A stretch of DNA of 64,000 nt from Sphingopyxis sp. BSN-002 (GCF_022024275.1 NZ_CP091804.1:372001-436000), one strand, 5' to 3'. Shown: positions 18,321 to 27,928, numbered from the stretch's first letter. Notes: generated from the letters alone by a model not told the origin. Made by a program: numbers and translations.

Positions 18321-20161
18321 CCATGATCCAATCCCTCCTCATCGCCAATCGTGGCGAAATCGCCTGCCGCATCATCCACACCGCGCGCGAGATGGGTATC
18401 AGGACCGTTGCGGTCTATTCGGATGCCGACGCCAAGGCGCTGCATGTGCGCGAGGCCGACGAGGCTGTGCATATCGGGCCGTCGCCGGCGCGTGAGAGCT
18501 ATCTGATCGGCGAGAAGATCATTGCCGCCGCGAAAGCAACCGGGGCCGACGCGATCCATCCGGGCTATGGCTTCCTGTCCGAGAACGCGGAGTTTGCCCA
18601 GGCGGTGGCCGATGCGGGGCTCGTGTGGGTCGGGCCGAGGCCGTCGTCGATCACCGCGATGGGCCTGAAGGATGCCGCGAAGAAGCTGATGGCGGAGGCC
18701 GGGGTGCCGGTGACGCCGGGCTATATGGGCGAGAACCAGGACCCGGCTTTCCTTGCCGAACAGGCCGGGCAGATCGGATATCCCGTCCTGATCAAGGCGG
18801 TCGCGGGCGGCGGCGGCAAGGGGATGCGCAAGGTCGACGCGGCGGCCGATTTCGCCGACGCGCTCGCCTCGTGCCAGCGCGAGGCAGCGGCGTCTTTCGG
18901 CAACGACCATGTGCTGATCGAGAAATATATCCTGACCCCGCGCCATATCGAGGTGCAGGTGTTCGGCGATACGCACGGCAATGTCGTGCACCTGTTCGAA
19001 CGCGACTGCTCGCTGCAGCGCCGCCACCAGAAGGTGATCGAGGAAGCCCCTGCCCCCGGCATGGATGAAGCGACGCGCGCCGAGCTTTGCGCCGCCGCGG
19101 TGCGCGCCGCGAAGGCGGTCGACTATGTCGGCGCAGGCACGATCGAGTTCATCGCCGACGCCAGCGAAGGTCTGCGCGCCGACCGCATCTGGTTCATGGA
19201 AATGAACACACGCCTGCAGGTCGAGCATCCGGTGACCGAGGAGATTACCGGGGTCGATCTGGTCGAGTGGCAGTTGCGCGTCGCGTCGGGCGAGCCGATC
19301 CCGCTGTCGCAGGAGGAACTGGCGATCAACGGCTGGGCGATGGAAGCGCGGCTCTATGCCGAAGACCCGTCGAAGGGCTTCCTGCCCTCGATCGGTACGC
19401 TTGAACTCTTCCAGCTTCCCGAGCATCTCGGCCGCATCGACACCGGCGTCTATGAAGGTGCCGAGGTCTCGCCCTTCTACGACCCGATGATCGCCAAGGT
19501 CATCGCCTATGGCGAAGACCGCGAGGAAGCGCGCGAGATGCTGTCGGAGATGCTGGAGGACAGCGCGATCTGGCCGGTGAAGACTAACTCGGCCTTCCTG
19601 ATCGCCGCGCTCGACCATCCCGATTTCGTGGCAGGCACGGTCGACACGGGGCTGATCGGCCGCGACGGCGACAGCATGACGGCGGAGCCGATGCCGACGG
19701 AATCCGCGCTGACCAATGCCGCGATGGCAATGGTGCCGCGATCATTGCAATCGGGCTTCCGCCTGAACGCCCCCGACGTCCGCACGGCGCCCTTCCTGCT
19801 CGACGGCAAGCGCGTCGACGTGACGCTGCACGGTCCGGGCGCCGAGGAGCCCGCGCCCGCGATGCTCGTCGCGGAAAGCGGCGCTGTATGGCAGCTCACG
19901 CCCTGGCGCGCCGCTGGCGGGACCGGCGGCGGCGCGAGCGACGGCGCGATCCTGTCGCCGATGCCGGGCAAGATCATCGCGGTCGATGTCGCGGCAGGCG
20001 ACAAGGTGACCAAGGGCCAGAAGCTGCTGACGCTCGAAGCGATGAAGATGGAGCATAGCCTGACCGCGCCGTTCGACGGCGTTGTAGCGGAACTCAACGC
20101 GACCGCCGGCGCGCAGGTGCAGGTCGAAGCCCTGCTCGCGAAGATCGAGGCCGCCGAGTGA
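18317..20161 (+). CDS. mccA: Methylcrotonyl-CoA carboxylase alpha subunit (biotin carboxylase + BCCP)
   Basis: This 614-residue subunit carries the biotin carboxylase domain (SLLIANRGEIACRI at the start, ATP-grasp AVAGGGGKGMR and NTRLQVEHPVTEEITG) and a C-terminal biotinyl domain with EAMKMEH, where Lys577 is the biotinylation site. A linker/BT region lies between. Together with MccB it carboxylates 3-methylcrotonyl-CoA. The ATG at 18317 overlaps the stop of the TPR gene by 4 bp; an ATG two codons later is the alternative start. Geranyl- or propionyl-CoA carboxylase are alternatives for the alpha chain, but the MCC-type beta neighbour and nearby ivd favour MCC. Confidence 0.94.
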   Translation: MTMIQSLLIANRGEIACRIIHTAREMGIRTVAVYSDADAKALHVREADEAVHIGPSPARESYLIGEKIIAAAKATGADAIHPGYGFLSENAEFAQAVADAGLVWVGPRPSSITAMGLKDAAKKLMAEAGVPVTPGYMGENQDPAFLAEQAGQIGYPVLIKAVAGGGGKGMRKVDAAADFADALASCQREAAASFGNDHVLIEKYILTPRHIEVQVFGDTHGNVVHLFERDCSLQRRHQKVIEEAPAPGMDEATRAELCAAAVRAAKAVDYVGAGTIEFIADASEGLRADRIWFMEMNTRLQVEHPVTEEITGVDLVEWQLRVASGEPIPLSQEELAINGWAMEARLYAEDPSKGFLPSIGTLELFQLPEHLGRIDTGVYEGAEVSPFYDPMIAKVIAYGEDREEAREMLSEMLEDSAIWPVKTNSAFLIAALDHPDFVAGTVDTGLIGRDGDSMTAEPMPTESALTNAAMAMVPRSLQSGFRLNAPDVRTAPFLLDGKRVDVTLHGPGAEEPAPAMLVAESGAVWQLTPWRAAGGTGGGASDGAILSPMPGKIIAVDVAAGDKVTKGQKLLTLEAMKMEHSLTAPFDGVVAELNATAGAQVQVEALLAKIEAAE

Positions 20162-20616
20162 GCGAGTTGATCCTTCGCGACGCGACGGTGGCGGACCTTC
20201 CCGCCATCCTCGCCATGCTTGCGGAGGACACGATTCCGGCGAACCGCGAGGCCGATCCATCGGACCCGCGCTATCTCGCGGCGTTTGAGGCGATCGACGC
20301 CGATCCGAACCAGCATCTGATCGCGGCCGAAATGGGCGGCCGAGTCGTCGGGACGATGCAGCTGAGCTTCCTGCCCGGGCTATCCTTCGCCGGAAGCTGG
20401 CGCGGACTGATCGAGGCGGTTCGCATCGCTGCCGACCTGCGCGGCCAGAAGCTCGGCGAGTGGATGATCCTGTGGGCGGTCGAGCAATGCCGCGCGCGCG
20501 ACTGCAAGCTGGTTCAACTCACATCGTCGGCTAAACGTACCGACGCGCACCGCTTTTACGCCCGGCTCGGCTTCGTACAGAGCCATGTCGGCATGAAATT
20601 GCATTTGAGGGATTGA
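20158..20616 (+). CDS. GNAT-family N-acetyltransferase
   Basis: This 152-residue protein shows the GNAT fold: [14 protein letters not shown] at the start, then [16 protein letters not shown], which is the acetyl-CoA pyrophosphate loop (R/QxxGxG/A type), and a C-terminal [12 protein letters not shown]. The acceptor is unknown. It begins at GTG overlapping the mccA stop (GTGA), so it is part of the leucine operon. Regulation of a pathway enzyme by acetylation would be speculation. Confidence 0.85.
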   Translation: MSELILRDATVADLPAILAMLAEDTIPANREADPSDPRYLAAFEAIDADPNQHLIAAEMGGRVVGTMQLSFLPGLSFAGSWRGLIEAVRIAADLRGQKLGEWMILWAVEQCRARDCKLVQLTSSAKRTDAHRFYARLGFVQSHVGMKLHLRD

Positions 20617-20618
20617 AG

Positions 20619-21071
20619 ATGGCAGGCAAGTTTTTCGACGAGTGGCAGATCGGCGAGACGATCACGCACGAAATCCGGCGTACGGTGACCGAGACCGACA
20701 ATCTGCTCTTTTCGACGATGACGCATAACCCGCAGCCGCTGCACCTCGATGCCGAAGCAGCAAAGGCGTCCGAGTTCGGCCAGATCCTCGTCAACGGCAC
20801 CTTCACTTTCAGCCTGATGGTCGGGCTGTCGGTCGGCGACACGACACTGGGAACGCTCGTCGCGAACCTCGGCTATGACAAGCTGGTGATGCCGAAGCCG
20901 GTGTTCATCGGCGACACGCTGCGTGCCGAAACCGAAGTGATCGGCCTGAAAGAATCGAAGTCGCGACCCGGCTCGGGGATCGTCACCTTCCTCCATCGCT
21001 GTATCAATCAGCGCGGGGAGATTGTATGCCAGTGCGAGCGGGCGGCATTGATCAAGGGAAAGGCTGCCTGA
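20619..21071 (+). CDS. MaoC-family (hotdog-fold) dehydratase
   Basis: This 150-residue hotdog-fold protein reads [20 protein letters not shown] and has the hydratase-2 like segment [20 protein letters not shown], in which Asn/His provide the catalytic pair. It likely hydrates an enoyl-CoA. I chose ATG 20619 since GAGG lies about 8 bases upstream; a TTG two codons earlier is possible. It lies between the acetyltransferase and a CitE-like lyase. In this cluster no crotonase-type methylglutaconyl-CoA hydratase is present, so this protein may fill that step or act on the neighbouring lyase's substrate. Confidence 0.85.
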   Translation: MAGKFFDEWQIGETITHEIRRTVTETDNLLFSTMTHNPQPLHLDAEAAKASEFGQILVNGTFTFSLMVGLSVGDTTLGTLVANLGYDKLVMPKPVFIGDTLRAETEVIGLKESKSRPGSGIVTFLHRCINQRGEIVCQCERAALIKGKAA

Positions 21072-21922
21072 TGCGCCTGCGTTCGCTTCTCTTCGTTCCC
21101 GGCGACCGCCCCGAGCGCTTCGCCAAGGCGGCCGCATCAGGCGCCGACGCGATCATCCTCGACCTCGAGGATTCCGTTTCGCCCACAAACAAGGAGGCCG
21201 CGCGTGCCGCGGTTGCCGACTATCTGGCGGGGACTCGTGAAGTCATCACGCTGATCCGCGTCAATCCGCTCGACGGCCATATGACCGCTGCCGACGTCGC
21301 AGCAATCGTCGGCGGGCGTCCCGACGCGATCATGCTACCGAAAGCGGAAGGAGCCCCGAGCATCTTGCAGCTCGACACGATCCTGCGCAGCGAATCCGAG
21401 CGCGACGCCTCGCTGCCACCGATCCTGCCGATCGCGACCGAAACGCCTGCGGCGATCTTCACGCTCGGTAGTTATCGCGAAGTAAAGGACCGGCTGATCG
21501 GTCTGACATGGGGCGCGGAGGACCTTCCCGCCGCGATCGGCGCGACGACGAGCCGGAACGACGACGGCAGCTATACGCAGCCCTATGAGGTCGCACGCGC
21601 GCTCACCCTGTTCGCCGCGCATGGCGCAGGCGCCGCTGCCATCGATACGGTGTTTCCTGCGATCAAGAACGAGGCAGGGCTCGCCGCCTACGCCGCACGC
21701 GCGCGCCGCGACGGCTTCACCGGCATGATGGCGATCCATCCCTCGCAGGTCGAACCGATCAACGCCGCCTTCACGCCCGCCGTCGAAGAGGTCCAGCGCG
21801 CGCAGGCGATCGTCGACGCATTCGCCGCCAATCCCGGCGTCGGGGTGCTCCAGGTCGACGGCAAGATGGTCGATGCGCCGCACCTCAAGCAGGCACAGCA
21901 CATCCTGTCGCTCGCAGATTGA
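21071..21922 (+). CDS. HpcH/HpaI-type CoA ester lyase (CitE/CLYBL-like)
   Basis: This 283-residue TIM-barrel lyase begins LRSLLFVPGDRPERFAKAA, typical of CitE-like and malyl/citramalyl-CoA lyases. IILDLEDSV carries the metal acids, and later GLTWGAEDL and MMAIHPSQV are conserved. It would cleave (or form) a beta-hydroxyacyl-CoA such as malyl-CoA or citramalyl-CoA. Its ATG shares one base with the maoC stop (TGATG). HMG-CoA lyase, the usual last enzyme of leucine breakdown, belongs to another family and is not in the window. Confidence 0.87.
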   Translation: MRLRSLLFVPGDRPERFAKAAASGADAIILDLEDSVSPTNKEAARAAVADYLAGTREVITLIRVNPLDGHMTAADVAAIVGGRPDAIMLPKAEGAPSILQLDTILRSESERDASLPPILPIATETPAAIFTLGSYREVKDRLIGLTWGAEDLPAAIGATTSRNDDGSYTQPYEVARALTLFAAHGAGAAAIDTVFPAIKNEAGLAAYAARARRDGFTGMMAIHPSQVEPINAAFTPAVEEVQRAQAIVDAFAANPGVGVLQVDGKMVDAPHLKQAQHILSLAD

Positions 21923-22930
21923 TCAGGCCTTGCAGGCGGGTCCGCGCAGCCAGCGCTGCGTTTCATGGCTGCGGAAGCGGACCATCCCCTGACTCGTCTG
22001 CATGGTGACGACATTGTCGAACTCCATGCTGGTGCGCGTATAGGTGCCGCGGACGGTGACCTGCAGATTGCCGTTGGCGTCGCCCGCGATCTTGCAGTTG
22101 AGATAGCCGCTGATCCGTCCGCCGTTCATCTTGAACGAGCCGATCGTGCATGACGACTGGTGGCCGGGATCGAACAGCTCGACATCGGGTTTGGCCGCGA
22201 CCTTTTCGGTGATGCAATCTTCGGGATCGGGATCGTTTTCGAGCAGCGCCTTGAACTGCTTTTCATATTCGGGCGCAATCTCTTCGGGATAGAGAATCTT
22301 CACCACCTCGCGCTTGCTCGTCCAGACGCCGGGTTCGATCGGGCTGTCGGCGACCTCGGCACTCGCATCGCCGTCGTTTTTGCCCTGTCCGACGGCCCAC
22401 CAGGCGCCGGCCGCCACGATCGCAATCGCAGCGACGGCGAGTGCCAGTTTCGAAAGCCTGTATTTCGGATGCCGCGCCGATGGTGCCACGACGGCGCGCG
22501 CCGGTTCGGGCGCGCCCGTCATGGCCGCGACGATCCTGTCGACCGCCTGCGCCTCACCGCCGAACCAGTCGATCCACTGATAGTCCTTGAGCCAGTAGGC
22601 CAGCCCCTGCGCGGGCACGTCTTCCAGCCGGACAGGCAGTATCTGCTTGTGACCATCCTCGCCCAGCATCAGTTCGCGTTTCACATGACGCGACTGGTCG
22701 GACTGCGCGCAGAAAAGCAAAATGATCGCGTCCGAGCGCGCAATCTGGTCGAGGATCGCCTGATCAAAAGCGGTCCCTGCCGCGATATCGTCGGGGGCGA
22801 GCCAGCCGTCGATCCCCTGTCCGGCGAGCAGGCCTTTCAGCCGCCGTGCGATATCGACCTGCGAACTGTGATGGCTGATGAAAGCGGAAAGCCGCTTCGG
22901 GGCGATGGGCGTGGGTCCGGCGTCCGTCAT
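21923..22930 (-). CDS. TIR domain - transmembrane - DUF3617-like protein
   Basis: This 335-residue protein has three parts. Residues about 13-130 form a bacterial TIR domain: LSAFISHHS at the start, and Glu86 in HVKRE at the place of the catalytic Glu of NAD-cleaving TIRs. Residues about 161-180 are one transmembrane helix. The rest (about 195-335) resembles DUF3617: it begins EPGVW and has Cys239, Cys261, Cys279 and a conserved gly-rich turn. By the positive-inside pattern the TIR side is cytoplasmic and the C-terminal domain periplasmic. Its stop abuts the stop of the CoA lyase. No partner effector is adjacent. NADase activity is inferred, not shown. Confidence 0.8.
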   Translation of the reverse strand: MTDAGPTPIAPKRLSAFISHHSSQVDIARRLKGLLAGQGIDGWLAPDDIAAGTAFDQAILDQIARSDAIILLFCAQSDQSRHVKRELMLGEDGHKQILPVRLEDVPAQGLAYWLKDYQWIDWFGGEAQAVDRIVAAMTGAPEPARAVVAPSARHPKYRLSKLALAVAAIAIVAAGAWWAVGQGKNDGDASAEVADSPIEPGVWTSKREVVKILYPEEIAPEYEKQFKALLENDPDPEDCITEKVAAKPDVELFDPGHQSSCTIGSFKMNGGRISGYLNCKIAGDANGNLQVTVRGTYTRTSMEFDNVVTMQTSQGMVRFRSHETQRWLRGPACKA

Positions 22931-22987
22931 CGTGGGTCATCATATGGGCGAAGCCCATGACCGCAAGTGATTATCCGCACAGGCAAT

Positions 22988-24475
22988 TCAGCGCTTGCGG
23001 CCCATCCGGCGCCGCATCCAGTCGCGGCCGCGATGCCAACTTTTTCTGAGGCCGCGCTCGGTCAGCCCTTCGAACATCGCATCGGGGCTGGTCGGGTCGA
23101 GCAGCTCGTTCTCGGCGATGAACTCGTCCATCGGCCCCGGCGGGACCAGGTCGAGCCATTCGAGTGAACGGCCGCCATTGCGCAGCCCCTCGATCGTTTC
23201 GATCAGCGAGCCGGTCGCCTCGAACCGGCGCGCGACCTCGGCGGGCTCGACGTCGAGATGCTCGGCGATCAGGGACTCGCGCAAACGACGGATCGCTGGG
23301 CCGACGCCGTGATTGGCCGGCAGCGCCGTGTCGATCGTCACATCGCATTCGCTGTCGAGGCCCATCGAGCGGTTGTTCATATTCGCCGAACCGACGCGGA
23401 TCATGCGGTCGTCGACGATCGCGGTCTTTGCGTGAACATAGATGGATTCGCCGCCCTTCGTCCGCGGATAATAGACCCGCAGCCGATTTCCGTTCTTCGA
23501 CTTCGCGATTGCGCGGACCAGTTGCACGCGCGCGGCATCCATCGCCATCTGCTCGAGCCAGCCGTCGGCGGTCTCGGGCATCACCATCACGAATTCGGGC
23601 GGGTCGTCCTCATTGAGCCGTTCGGCGATAGCCGCGGCGATCTTGCCGCAGGTGAAATATTGATTCTCGAAGTAGATGAAGCGCTTCGCCGCCGCGATCA
23701 TGTCGAGATAGAGCTGTTCGATCTCGCGGATTTCCGGCGCTTCGTTATATTCCGCGCGGGTGCGCGAGATGGCAACGTCAACGCCCTCGAAATCAGGTTC
23801 GAGGTCGTCGGGCCACCCTTCCCCACTTCCGTTGATTTCCCGGAGCGGCTTCTTCGTCGCCCGCTGCCAGCGCTCATTGCCCAGGTCGGCAAGGGCATTG
23901 CCGACCGGCCCCGAGAGCAGCATCGTGCTGTCGTGCCACGGCATATAGGGTTTGCCGTCGGGCGTGGTGCGGTGCGGATCGCCATCCCTGTGATCACGCG
24001 TGTCCCAGCGCCGCGAGCCGACGTCGATCCCGCCGCAGACCGCGAGATGATCGTCGAACACCGCGACCTTCTGATGATGGCTGCACCCGACCGGATGCGC
24101 ACTGTCGAGACGGAAGCTGATCGACCGCGTCAATTTCCAGCGTGCGATCATCGAGACGATACGCGGCATCGCGAACTGCTTGAGCCCGCCGAAATTCCAG
24201 CGAAGGATGTCAATATCGCGGTCGGGGCAATTCTTTGCGAGGCGCAGCAGATAGTCGCCGAGCGGCTCGCCCTTCCCGTCCATGTCCGGTTTCAATGCGA
24301 TGCGCGGATCGAAATCCCAGCCGATGAGCAGGATACGCTCCTTCGCATCGGCCATCAGCTGTTCGAGCAGCGCATAATAGTCGGCGGCATCGACGATCAT
24401 CCGCGCCTTGTCGGCGCGTTCGATCCGCCAGCAGTTGCGGCCTTCGACGACGATCGGTGTCAGGTCAGTCCCCAT
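22988..24475 (-). CDS. Phospholipase D-like / cardiolipin synthase-type protein
   Basis: This 495-residue protein has two HKD motifs: HHQKVAVFDD in the first half and HAKTAIVDDRMIRVGSAN in the second, the signature of phospholipase D and cardiolipin synthase enzymes. It lacks the two N-terminal membrane helices of ClsA, so it resembles soluble or ClsB-like members. It probably acts on phospholipid headgroups. I chose ATG 24475 since AAGG lies five bases before it; a GTG four codons upstream is the alternative. It is upstream of the TIR gene on the same strand, 57 bp apart, with a small hairpin (ATGGGC 22944-22949, GCCCAT 22953-22958) between. Confidence 0.85.
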   Translation of the reverse strand: MGTDLTPIVVEGRNCWRIERADKARMIVDAADYYALLEQLMADAKERILLIGWDFDPRIALKPDMDGKGEPLGDYLLRLAKNCPDRDIDILRWNFGGLKQFAMPRIVSMIARWKLTRSISFRLDSAHPVGCSHHQKVAVFDDHLAVCGGIDVGSRRWDTRDHRDGDPHRTTPDGKPYMPWHDSTMLLSGPVGNALADLGNERWQRATKKPLREINGSGEGWPDDLEPDFEGVDVAISRTRAEYNEAPEIREIEQLYLDMIAAAKRFIYFENQYFTCGKIAAAIAERLNEDDPPEFVMVMPETADGWLEQMAMDAARVQLVRAIAKSKNGNRLRVYYPRTKGGESIYVHAKTAIVDDRMIRVGSANMNNRSMGLDSECDVTIDTALPANHGVGPAIRRLRESLIAEHLDVEPAEVARRFEATGSLIETIEGLRNGGRSLEWLDLVPPGPMDEFIAENELLDPTSPDAMFEGLTERGLRKSWHRGRDWMRRRMGRKR

Positions 24476-24520
24476 CGCCGCCTTCACGCATGATGGCGGC
24501 GATGGTTGCAGATTTTCACG

Positions 24521-26323
24521 TCAGGCCGCGAAGAATTGCTCGGGGGTCAGTTCCATCATCGCCTCGCTGCCCGCCTCGATCTTGCGGCGGAGCGCGCCGG
24601 CATCGGGGAAGAAGCGCTCGCCGAAGTGGCGCGCAGTGACGATCTTGGCTTCGAGGAAATCCTTGTTGCCGCGTCCCTCTGCAAGCGCCTTCTGCGCCGC
24701 CTGCGCCATCATCAGCCACATCGAGCCGAGCGCCACGATGCCCATGATGTGCATATAGTGGTGCGCGCCGGCGCCAATGTTGTTCGGGTTCGCCATGCCG
24801 TTCTGCATGAACCACATCGTTGCGGCCTTGAGTTCGCCGTTCGCCTTTTCGAGGCGGCCCGCGAAATCGGCGAGCGCTTCGTTGCCCTTCGCCGCGGCGC
24901 ATTCCTCGTCGATGATCGCGAAGAAGGCCTGGATCGCGCGGCCGCCGTTCTGCGCGAGCTTGCGGCCGACGAGGTCCATCGCCTGCACGCCGTTCGCGCC
25001 TTCGTAGATCATCGTGATGCGGGCGTCGCGCACATACTGCGACATGCCCTGTTCCTCGATATAGCCGTGGCCGCCGAAGACCTGCTGCGCGTTGGTCGCG
25101 ACCTCATAGCCCTTGTCGGTGCCATAGCCCTTGATCACCGGGGTGAGCAGGCTGACGAGATCGTCGGCGCGCTGGCGCTCCTCCTCGGTCTCGGCAACGT
25201 GCGCCAGATCGACCTGCAGCGCTCCCCACAAGCAAAGCGCGCGAAGCCCCTCGACGACCGCCTTGCCGTCCATCAGCATGCGGCGGACGTCGGGATGGAC
25301 GAACAGGTGGTCGGCCTTTTCCTGCGGATCCTGCGGCCCGGTCAGTGCGCGGCCCTGCCGGCGGTCCTGCGCGTACTGGACGGCGTTTTGGAACGCGATG
25401 TCTGCCTGACCGAGGCCCTGGATGCCCACGCCGAGGCGCGCGGCGTTCATCATGACGAACATCGCAGCAAGGCCCTTGTTCTCCTCGCCGACCATCCAGC
25501 CCTTCGCGCCGTCATAGTTCATGACGCAGGTCGAATTGGCGTGGATGCCCATCTTGTGCTCGATCGAGCCGCACTGGAGCGTGTTGCGTTCGCCGAGCGA
25601 ACCGTCCTCGTTCACGAGGAACTTCGGGACGATGAAGAGCGAGATGCCCTTGACGCTGTCGGGCGCGTCGGGGGTTTTCGCGAGCACGAGATGAATGATG
25701 TTGTCGGTCAGGTCGTGCTCGCCCGACGAGATGAAAATCTTGGTGCCCGTTATGCCATAGCTGCCGTCGGCGTTCGGCACCGCGCGGGTGCGGATGAGAC
25801 CGAGGTCGGTGCCGCAATGCGGCTCGGTGAGGTTCATCGTCCCGCCCCACTCGCCCGAGATCATGCGCGGCGCATAGGTCGCCTTCTGCTCGTCCGAACC
25901 CTTGACCAGAATAGCGGCGACCGCGGCCTGCGTCAGACCCGGGTACATTGAAAAAGCCTGATTCGCGGCCATCCGATATTCCTCGACCGGGAAGCCGATA
26001 ACGTGAGGCAGCCCCTGCCCGCCGAATTCCTCGGGCTGGGTCAGCAGCGTCCAGCCGGCGTCGCAATAGGCCTTATAGGCTTCCCTGAAGCCCTTCGGCG
26101 TCGTCACCGAACCGTCGTCGTGACGCGTGCAACCTTCCTGATCGCCCGAGTAATTGATCGGGAACAGCACTTCCTCGCAGAATTTTCCGGCTTCGGTCAG
26201 CACGGCTTCGACCATATCGGGGGACGCGTTCGCAAAACCGGGCAGGTTCGAATAGCGTTCGATCCCGAGAACGTCGTTGATCAGGAACAGCGTATCCTGG
26301 ACGGGGGCGCGGTAAGCAGGCAT
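24521..26323 (-). CDS. Acyl-CoA dehydrogenase, large form
   Basis: This 600-residue enzyme is of the long acyl-CoA dehydrogenase group that has an extra N-terminal helix and a C-terminal extension (the family that includes DmdC and FadE5-like proteins). [18 protein letters not shown] is the flavin loop and [17 protein letters not shown] holds the expected catalytic Glu. The chain-length preference cannot be read from sequence. It follows the MerR gene by 65 bp on the same strand, so it is probably co-transcribed from the operator-containing promoter upstream of merR. Confidence 0.9.
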   Translation of the reverse strand: MPAYRAPVQDTLFLINDVLGIERYSNLPGFANASPDMVEAVLTEAGKFCEEVLFPINYSGDQEGCTRHDDGSVTTPKGFREAYKAYCDAGWTLLTQPEEFGGQGLPHVIGFPVEEYRMAANQAFSMYPGLTQAAVAAILVKGSDEQKATYAPRMISGEWGGTMNLTEPHCGTDLGLIRTRAVPNADGSYGITGTKIFISSGEHDLTDNIIHLVLAKTPDAPDSVKGISLFIVPKFLVNEDGSLGERNTLQCGSIEHKMGIHANSTCVMNYDGAKGWMVGEENKGLAAMFVMMNAARLGVGIQGLGQADIAFQNAVQYAQDRRQGRALTGPQDPQEKADHLFVHPDVRRMLMDGKAVVEGLRALCLWGALQVDLAHVAETEEERQRADDLVSLLTPVIKGYGTDKGYEVATNAQQVFGGHGYIEEQGMSQYVRDARITMIYEGANGVQAMDLVGRKLAQNGGRAIQAFFAIIDEECAAAKGNEALADFAGRLEKANGELKAATMWFMQNGMANPNNIGAGAHHYMHIMGIVALGSMWLMMAQAAQKALAEGRGNKDFLEAKIVTARHFGERFFPDAGALRRKIEAGSEAMMELTPEQFFAA

Positions 26324-26388
26324 GACTCATCTTTCCGGAAAACAGGGGTTGGCAAATAATCTCGCCCGGGGAGGCCTGATGCCGAAGC

Positions 26389-26820
26389 TCAGCGCACTTT
26401 TTGGCCAGCGTCGACCTTTTTCACCGTATCGATGAAGCGTGTCAGTTCCTCGACAGCGCTGTCGATGTCGTCGCGCTGGCGCTGAAGCAGGCTGATACGC
26501 TGCTGGCATTTTTCGATCGTCACCTGACGCTGCAACTTGCGACCGTCACCGACGTCGTAAAGATCGATCATTTCGCGAATGTCGGCAAGGCTGAAGCCGG
26601 TACGCTTTGCACGCAAGATCCAGGCGAGCCGCGCGCGATCGCGCTTCGAATAGATGCGCGACAGGCCTTTGCGCGAAGGGCTGATCAGCCCTTCGTCCTC
26701 GTAGAAGCGAAGCGCGCGGGCGGTCACGCCGAATTCGGTCGAAAGGTCGGTGATGCTGAACTGATCGCGGCCGAGGTGATCGGGCGTATCGATATGGGCG
26801 TGGCCGTATTCTTCGGTCAT
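26389..26820 (-). CDS. LiuR-like MerR-family transcriptional regulator
   Basis: This 143-residue MerR protein has the winged HTH at residues 21-90 (SITDLSTEFGVTARALRFYEDE... and ...GFSLADIREMIDLY) and a coiled-coil dimer helix at about 95-137. It lacks a ligand domain, as do LiuR-type regulators of branched-chain and fatty acyl-CoA catabolism. I chose ATG 26820 because no later in-frame start precedes the HTH; it has no ribosome site and lies at the expected transcription start, so the message may be leaderless. A perfect-armed palindrome sits at the promoter, and copies lie before acyl-CoA genes at 44 and 45 kb. Confidence 0.9.
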   Translation of the reverse strand: MTEEYGHAHIDTPDHLGRDQFSITDLSTEFGVTARALRFYEDEGLISPSRKGLSRIYSKRDRARLAWILRAKRTGFSLADIREMIDLYDVGDGRKLQRQVTIEKCQQRISLLQRQRDDIDSAVEELTRFIDTVKKVDAGQKVR

Positions 26821-26826
26821 CGCGCG

Positions 26827-26855
26827 AGAATAGTTTCCGTTGACGTGAACGTCAA
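26827..26855 (-). promoter_or_regulatory. Promoter of merR operon
   Basis: On the minus strand TTGACG (26855-26850) and TATTCT (26832-26827) are separated by 17 bp, a good sigma-70 promoter. The -10 ends 6 bases before the merR ATG (26820), consistent with a leaderless transcript. The -35 box is the left part of the palindrome at 26840-26855, so a bound repressor would block polymerase. Confidence 0.55.
26840..26855. promoter_or_regulatory. Palindromic operator, copy 1
   Basis: TTGACGTGAACGTCAA has perfect 7-bp arms (TTGACGT, ACGTCAA) around two bases. It lies 19 bp upstream of the merR ATG. The same motif appears at 44011-44026 and 45294-45309. A further half-like TTACGTGAA lies at 26868-26876. 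Confidence 0.7.
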
Positions 26856-26885
26856 GGCTGGCCGTTGTTACGTGAATCTTCGGTG

Positions 26886-27419
26886 TCAGCCACCACAGGG
26901 TTGCGTCACATTGCCCCGCCTGTCGCGCATCTGCAAGCGTTTCGCGTCCTCCTCCGACCAGCTTGCGCGCGGCAGGAACAGGCCGGAGAGCGAGGCGCGC
27001 GCCGGACAGAGGTTGTCGCACTGCGACGGAAGGCGGCCCGGCAGGCGCAATTCGTCCTCTTCCTCGCGAACCAGCGCCTCGCAGCCGTCGGCACCGGCGA
27101 AGCGCATCCGCCAGGCGTCGCCGTCGCGCACGATCGTGCCGCTCGCCGTACACGACAGGCCGGGCCCATAGGATGCCGTCAGCGCAAACTTCCACTGCCC
27201 GGCCCCGTCGGGTGTCGCGCACATCGCGTCGCGGCCCAGATCATGCGTGCGTTCGAACACACCCGTTGGCGTTGCCGTGTCGGGGCGCACAACCCCGCGC
27301 TCGCGCGCCGCAATCTCAAGCGGATTATCGGCGTCCACGCCGCCCGGCGTCGGCGCAGCCCTCTCGCATCCTGTCAGAAGCAAGGCGCCTGCCAGGAGAG
27401 CGCGGCGGATGTCAGGCAT
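26886..27419 (-). CDS. Putative lipoprotein of unknown function
   Basis: This 177-residue exported protein has a short basic N-terminus and a lipobox-like LLTGC, so it is probably a lipoprotein. It carries six further cysteines (as in [34 protein letters not shown]), likely forming disulfides in the periplasm. I do not recognise a family. ATG 27419 overlaps the hisI stop by 8 bp; a TTG three codons earlier is less likely. Confidence 0.75.
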   Translation of the reverse strand: MPDIRRALLAGALLLTGCERAAPTPGGVDADNPLEIAARERGVVRPDTATPTGVFERTHDLGRDAMCATPDGAGQWKFALTASYGPGLSCTASGTIVRDGDAWRMRFAGADGCEALVREEEDELRLPGRLPSQCDNLCPARASLSGLFLPRASWSEEDAKRLQMRDRRGNVTQPCGG

Positions 27420-27786
27420 CGTCGGCAAGGAACGTCAGCGATCCGTCGGCCTCGACGCGGCGGTAAAAGCAGGAACGACGCCCGGTGTGGCACGCCGGCC
27501 CCTCCGGCATCACGCGAAGCAGCAACGCGTCCTGATCGCAGTCGACGCGCATCTCGGCGAGAGCCAGCCGGTTACCCGAGGTTTCGCCCTTCAGCCACAA
27601 AGACCGACGCGACCGCGACCAGAAATGTGCGAATCCGGTCTGCTGTGTCAGGCGGATCGCATCCGCGTTCATATGCGCCACCATCAACAGCGTGCCGCTG
27701 TCGACATCGGTAACGATGGCGGTGACAAGCCCCGCGGCATCGAAGCGCGGCAGGAAGCGGTCGGTTTCATCGCTGTTCGGGTCCAT
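27412..27786 (-). CDS. hisI: Phosphoribosyl-AMP cyclohydrolase
   Basis: This 124-residue enzyme opens the adenine ring of PR-AMP in the third step of histidine synthesis. [18 protein letters not shown] (residues 55-72) is the family signature. The metal site is visible: DCDQD (82-86) for magnesium, and Cys83, Cys99 and Cys106 for zinc. It is the monofunctional form without a fused HisE. No other his genes are in the window. It diverges from purF, linking two purine/histidine-related genes head to head. Confidence 0.93.
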   Translation of the reverse strand: MDPNSDETDRFLPRFDAAGLVTAIVTDVDSGTLLMVAHMNADAIRLTQQTGFAHFWSRSRRSLWLKGETSGNRLALAEMRVDCDQDALLLRVMPEGPACHTGRRSCFYRRVEADGSLTFLADDA

Positions 27787-27928
27787 GTGCAGCGCTTTAG
27801 AGCAGCTTTGAGGCCGCTGTCACCCCGTCGCTCGCGCCCGTGTGACAAAAGCGTGAAGTTGGGGGGCGACATTTGGAACAACCCTCCCTATATGCGCCGC
27901 AGTCATCGCCCCTCGCTGCCGGAACGAC

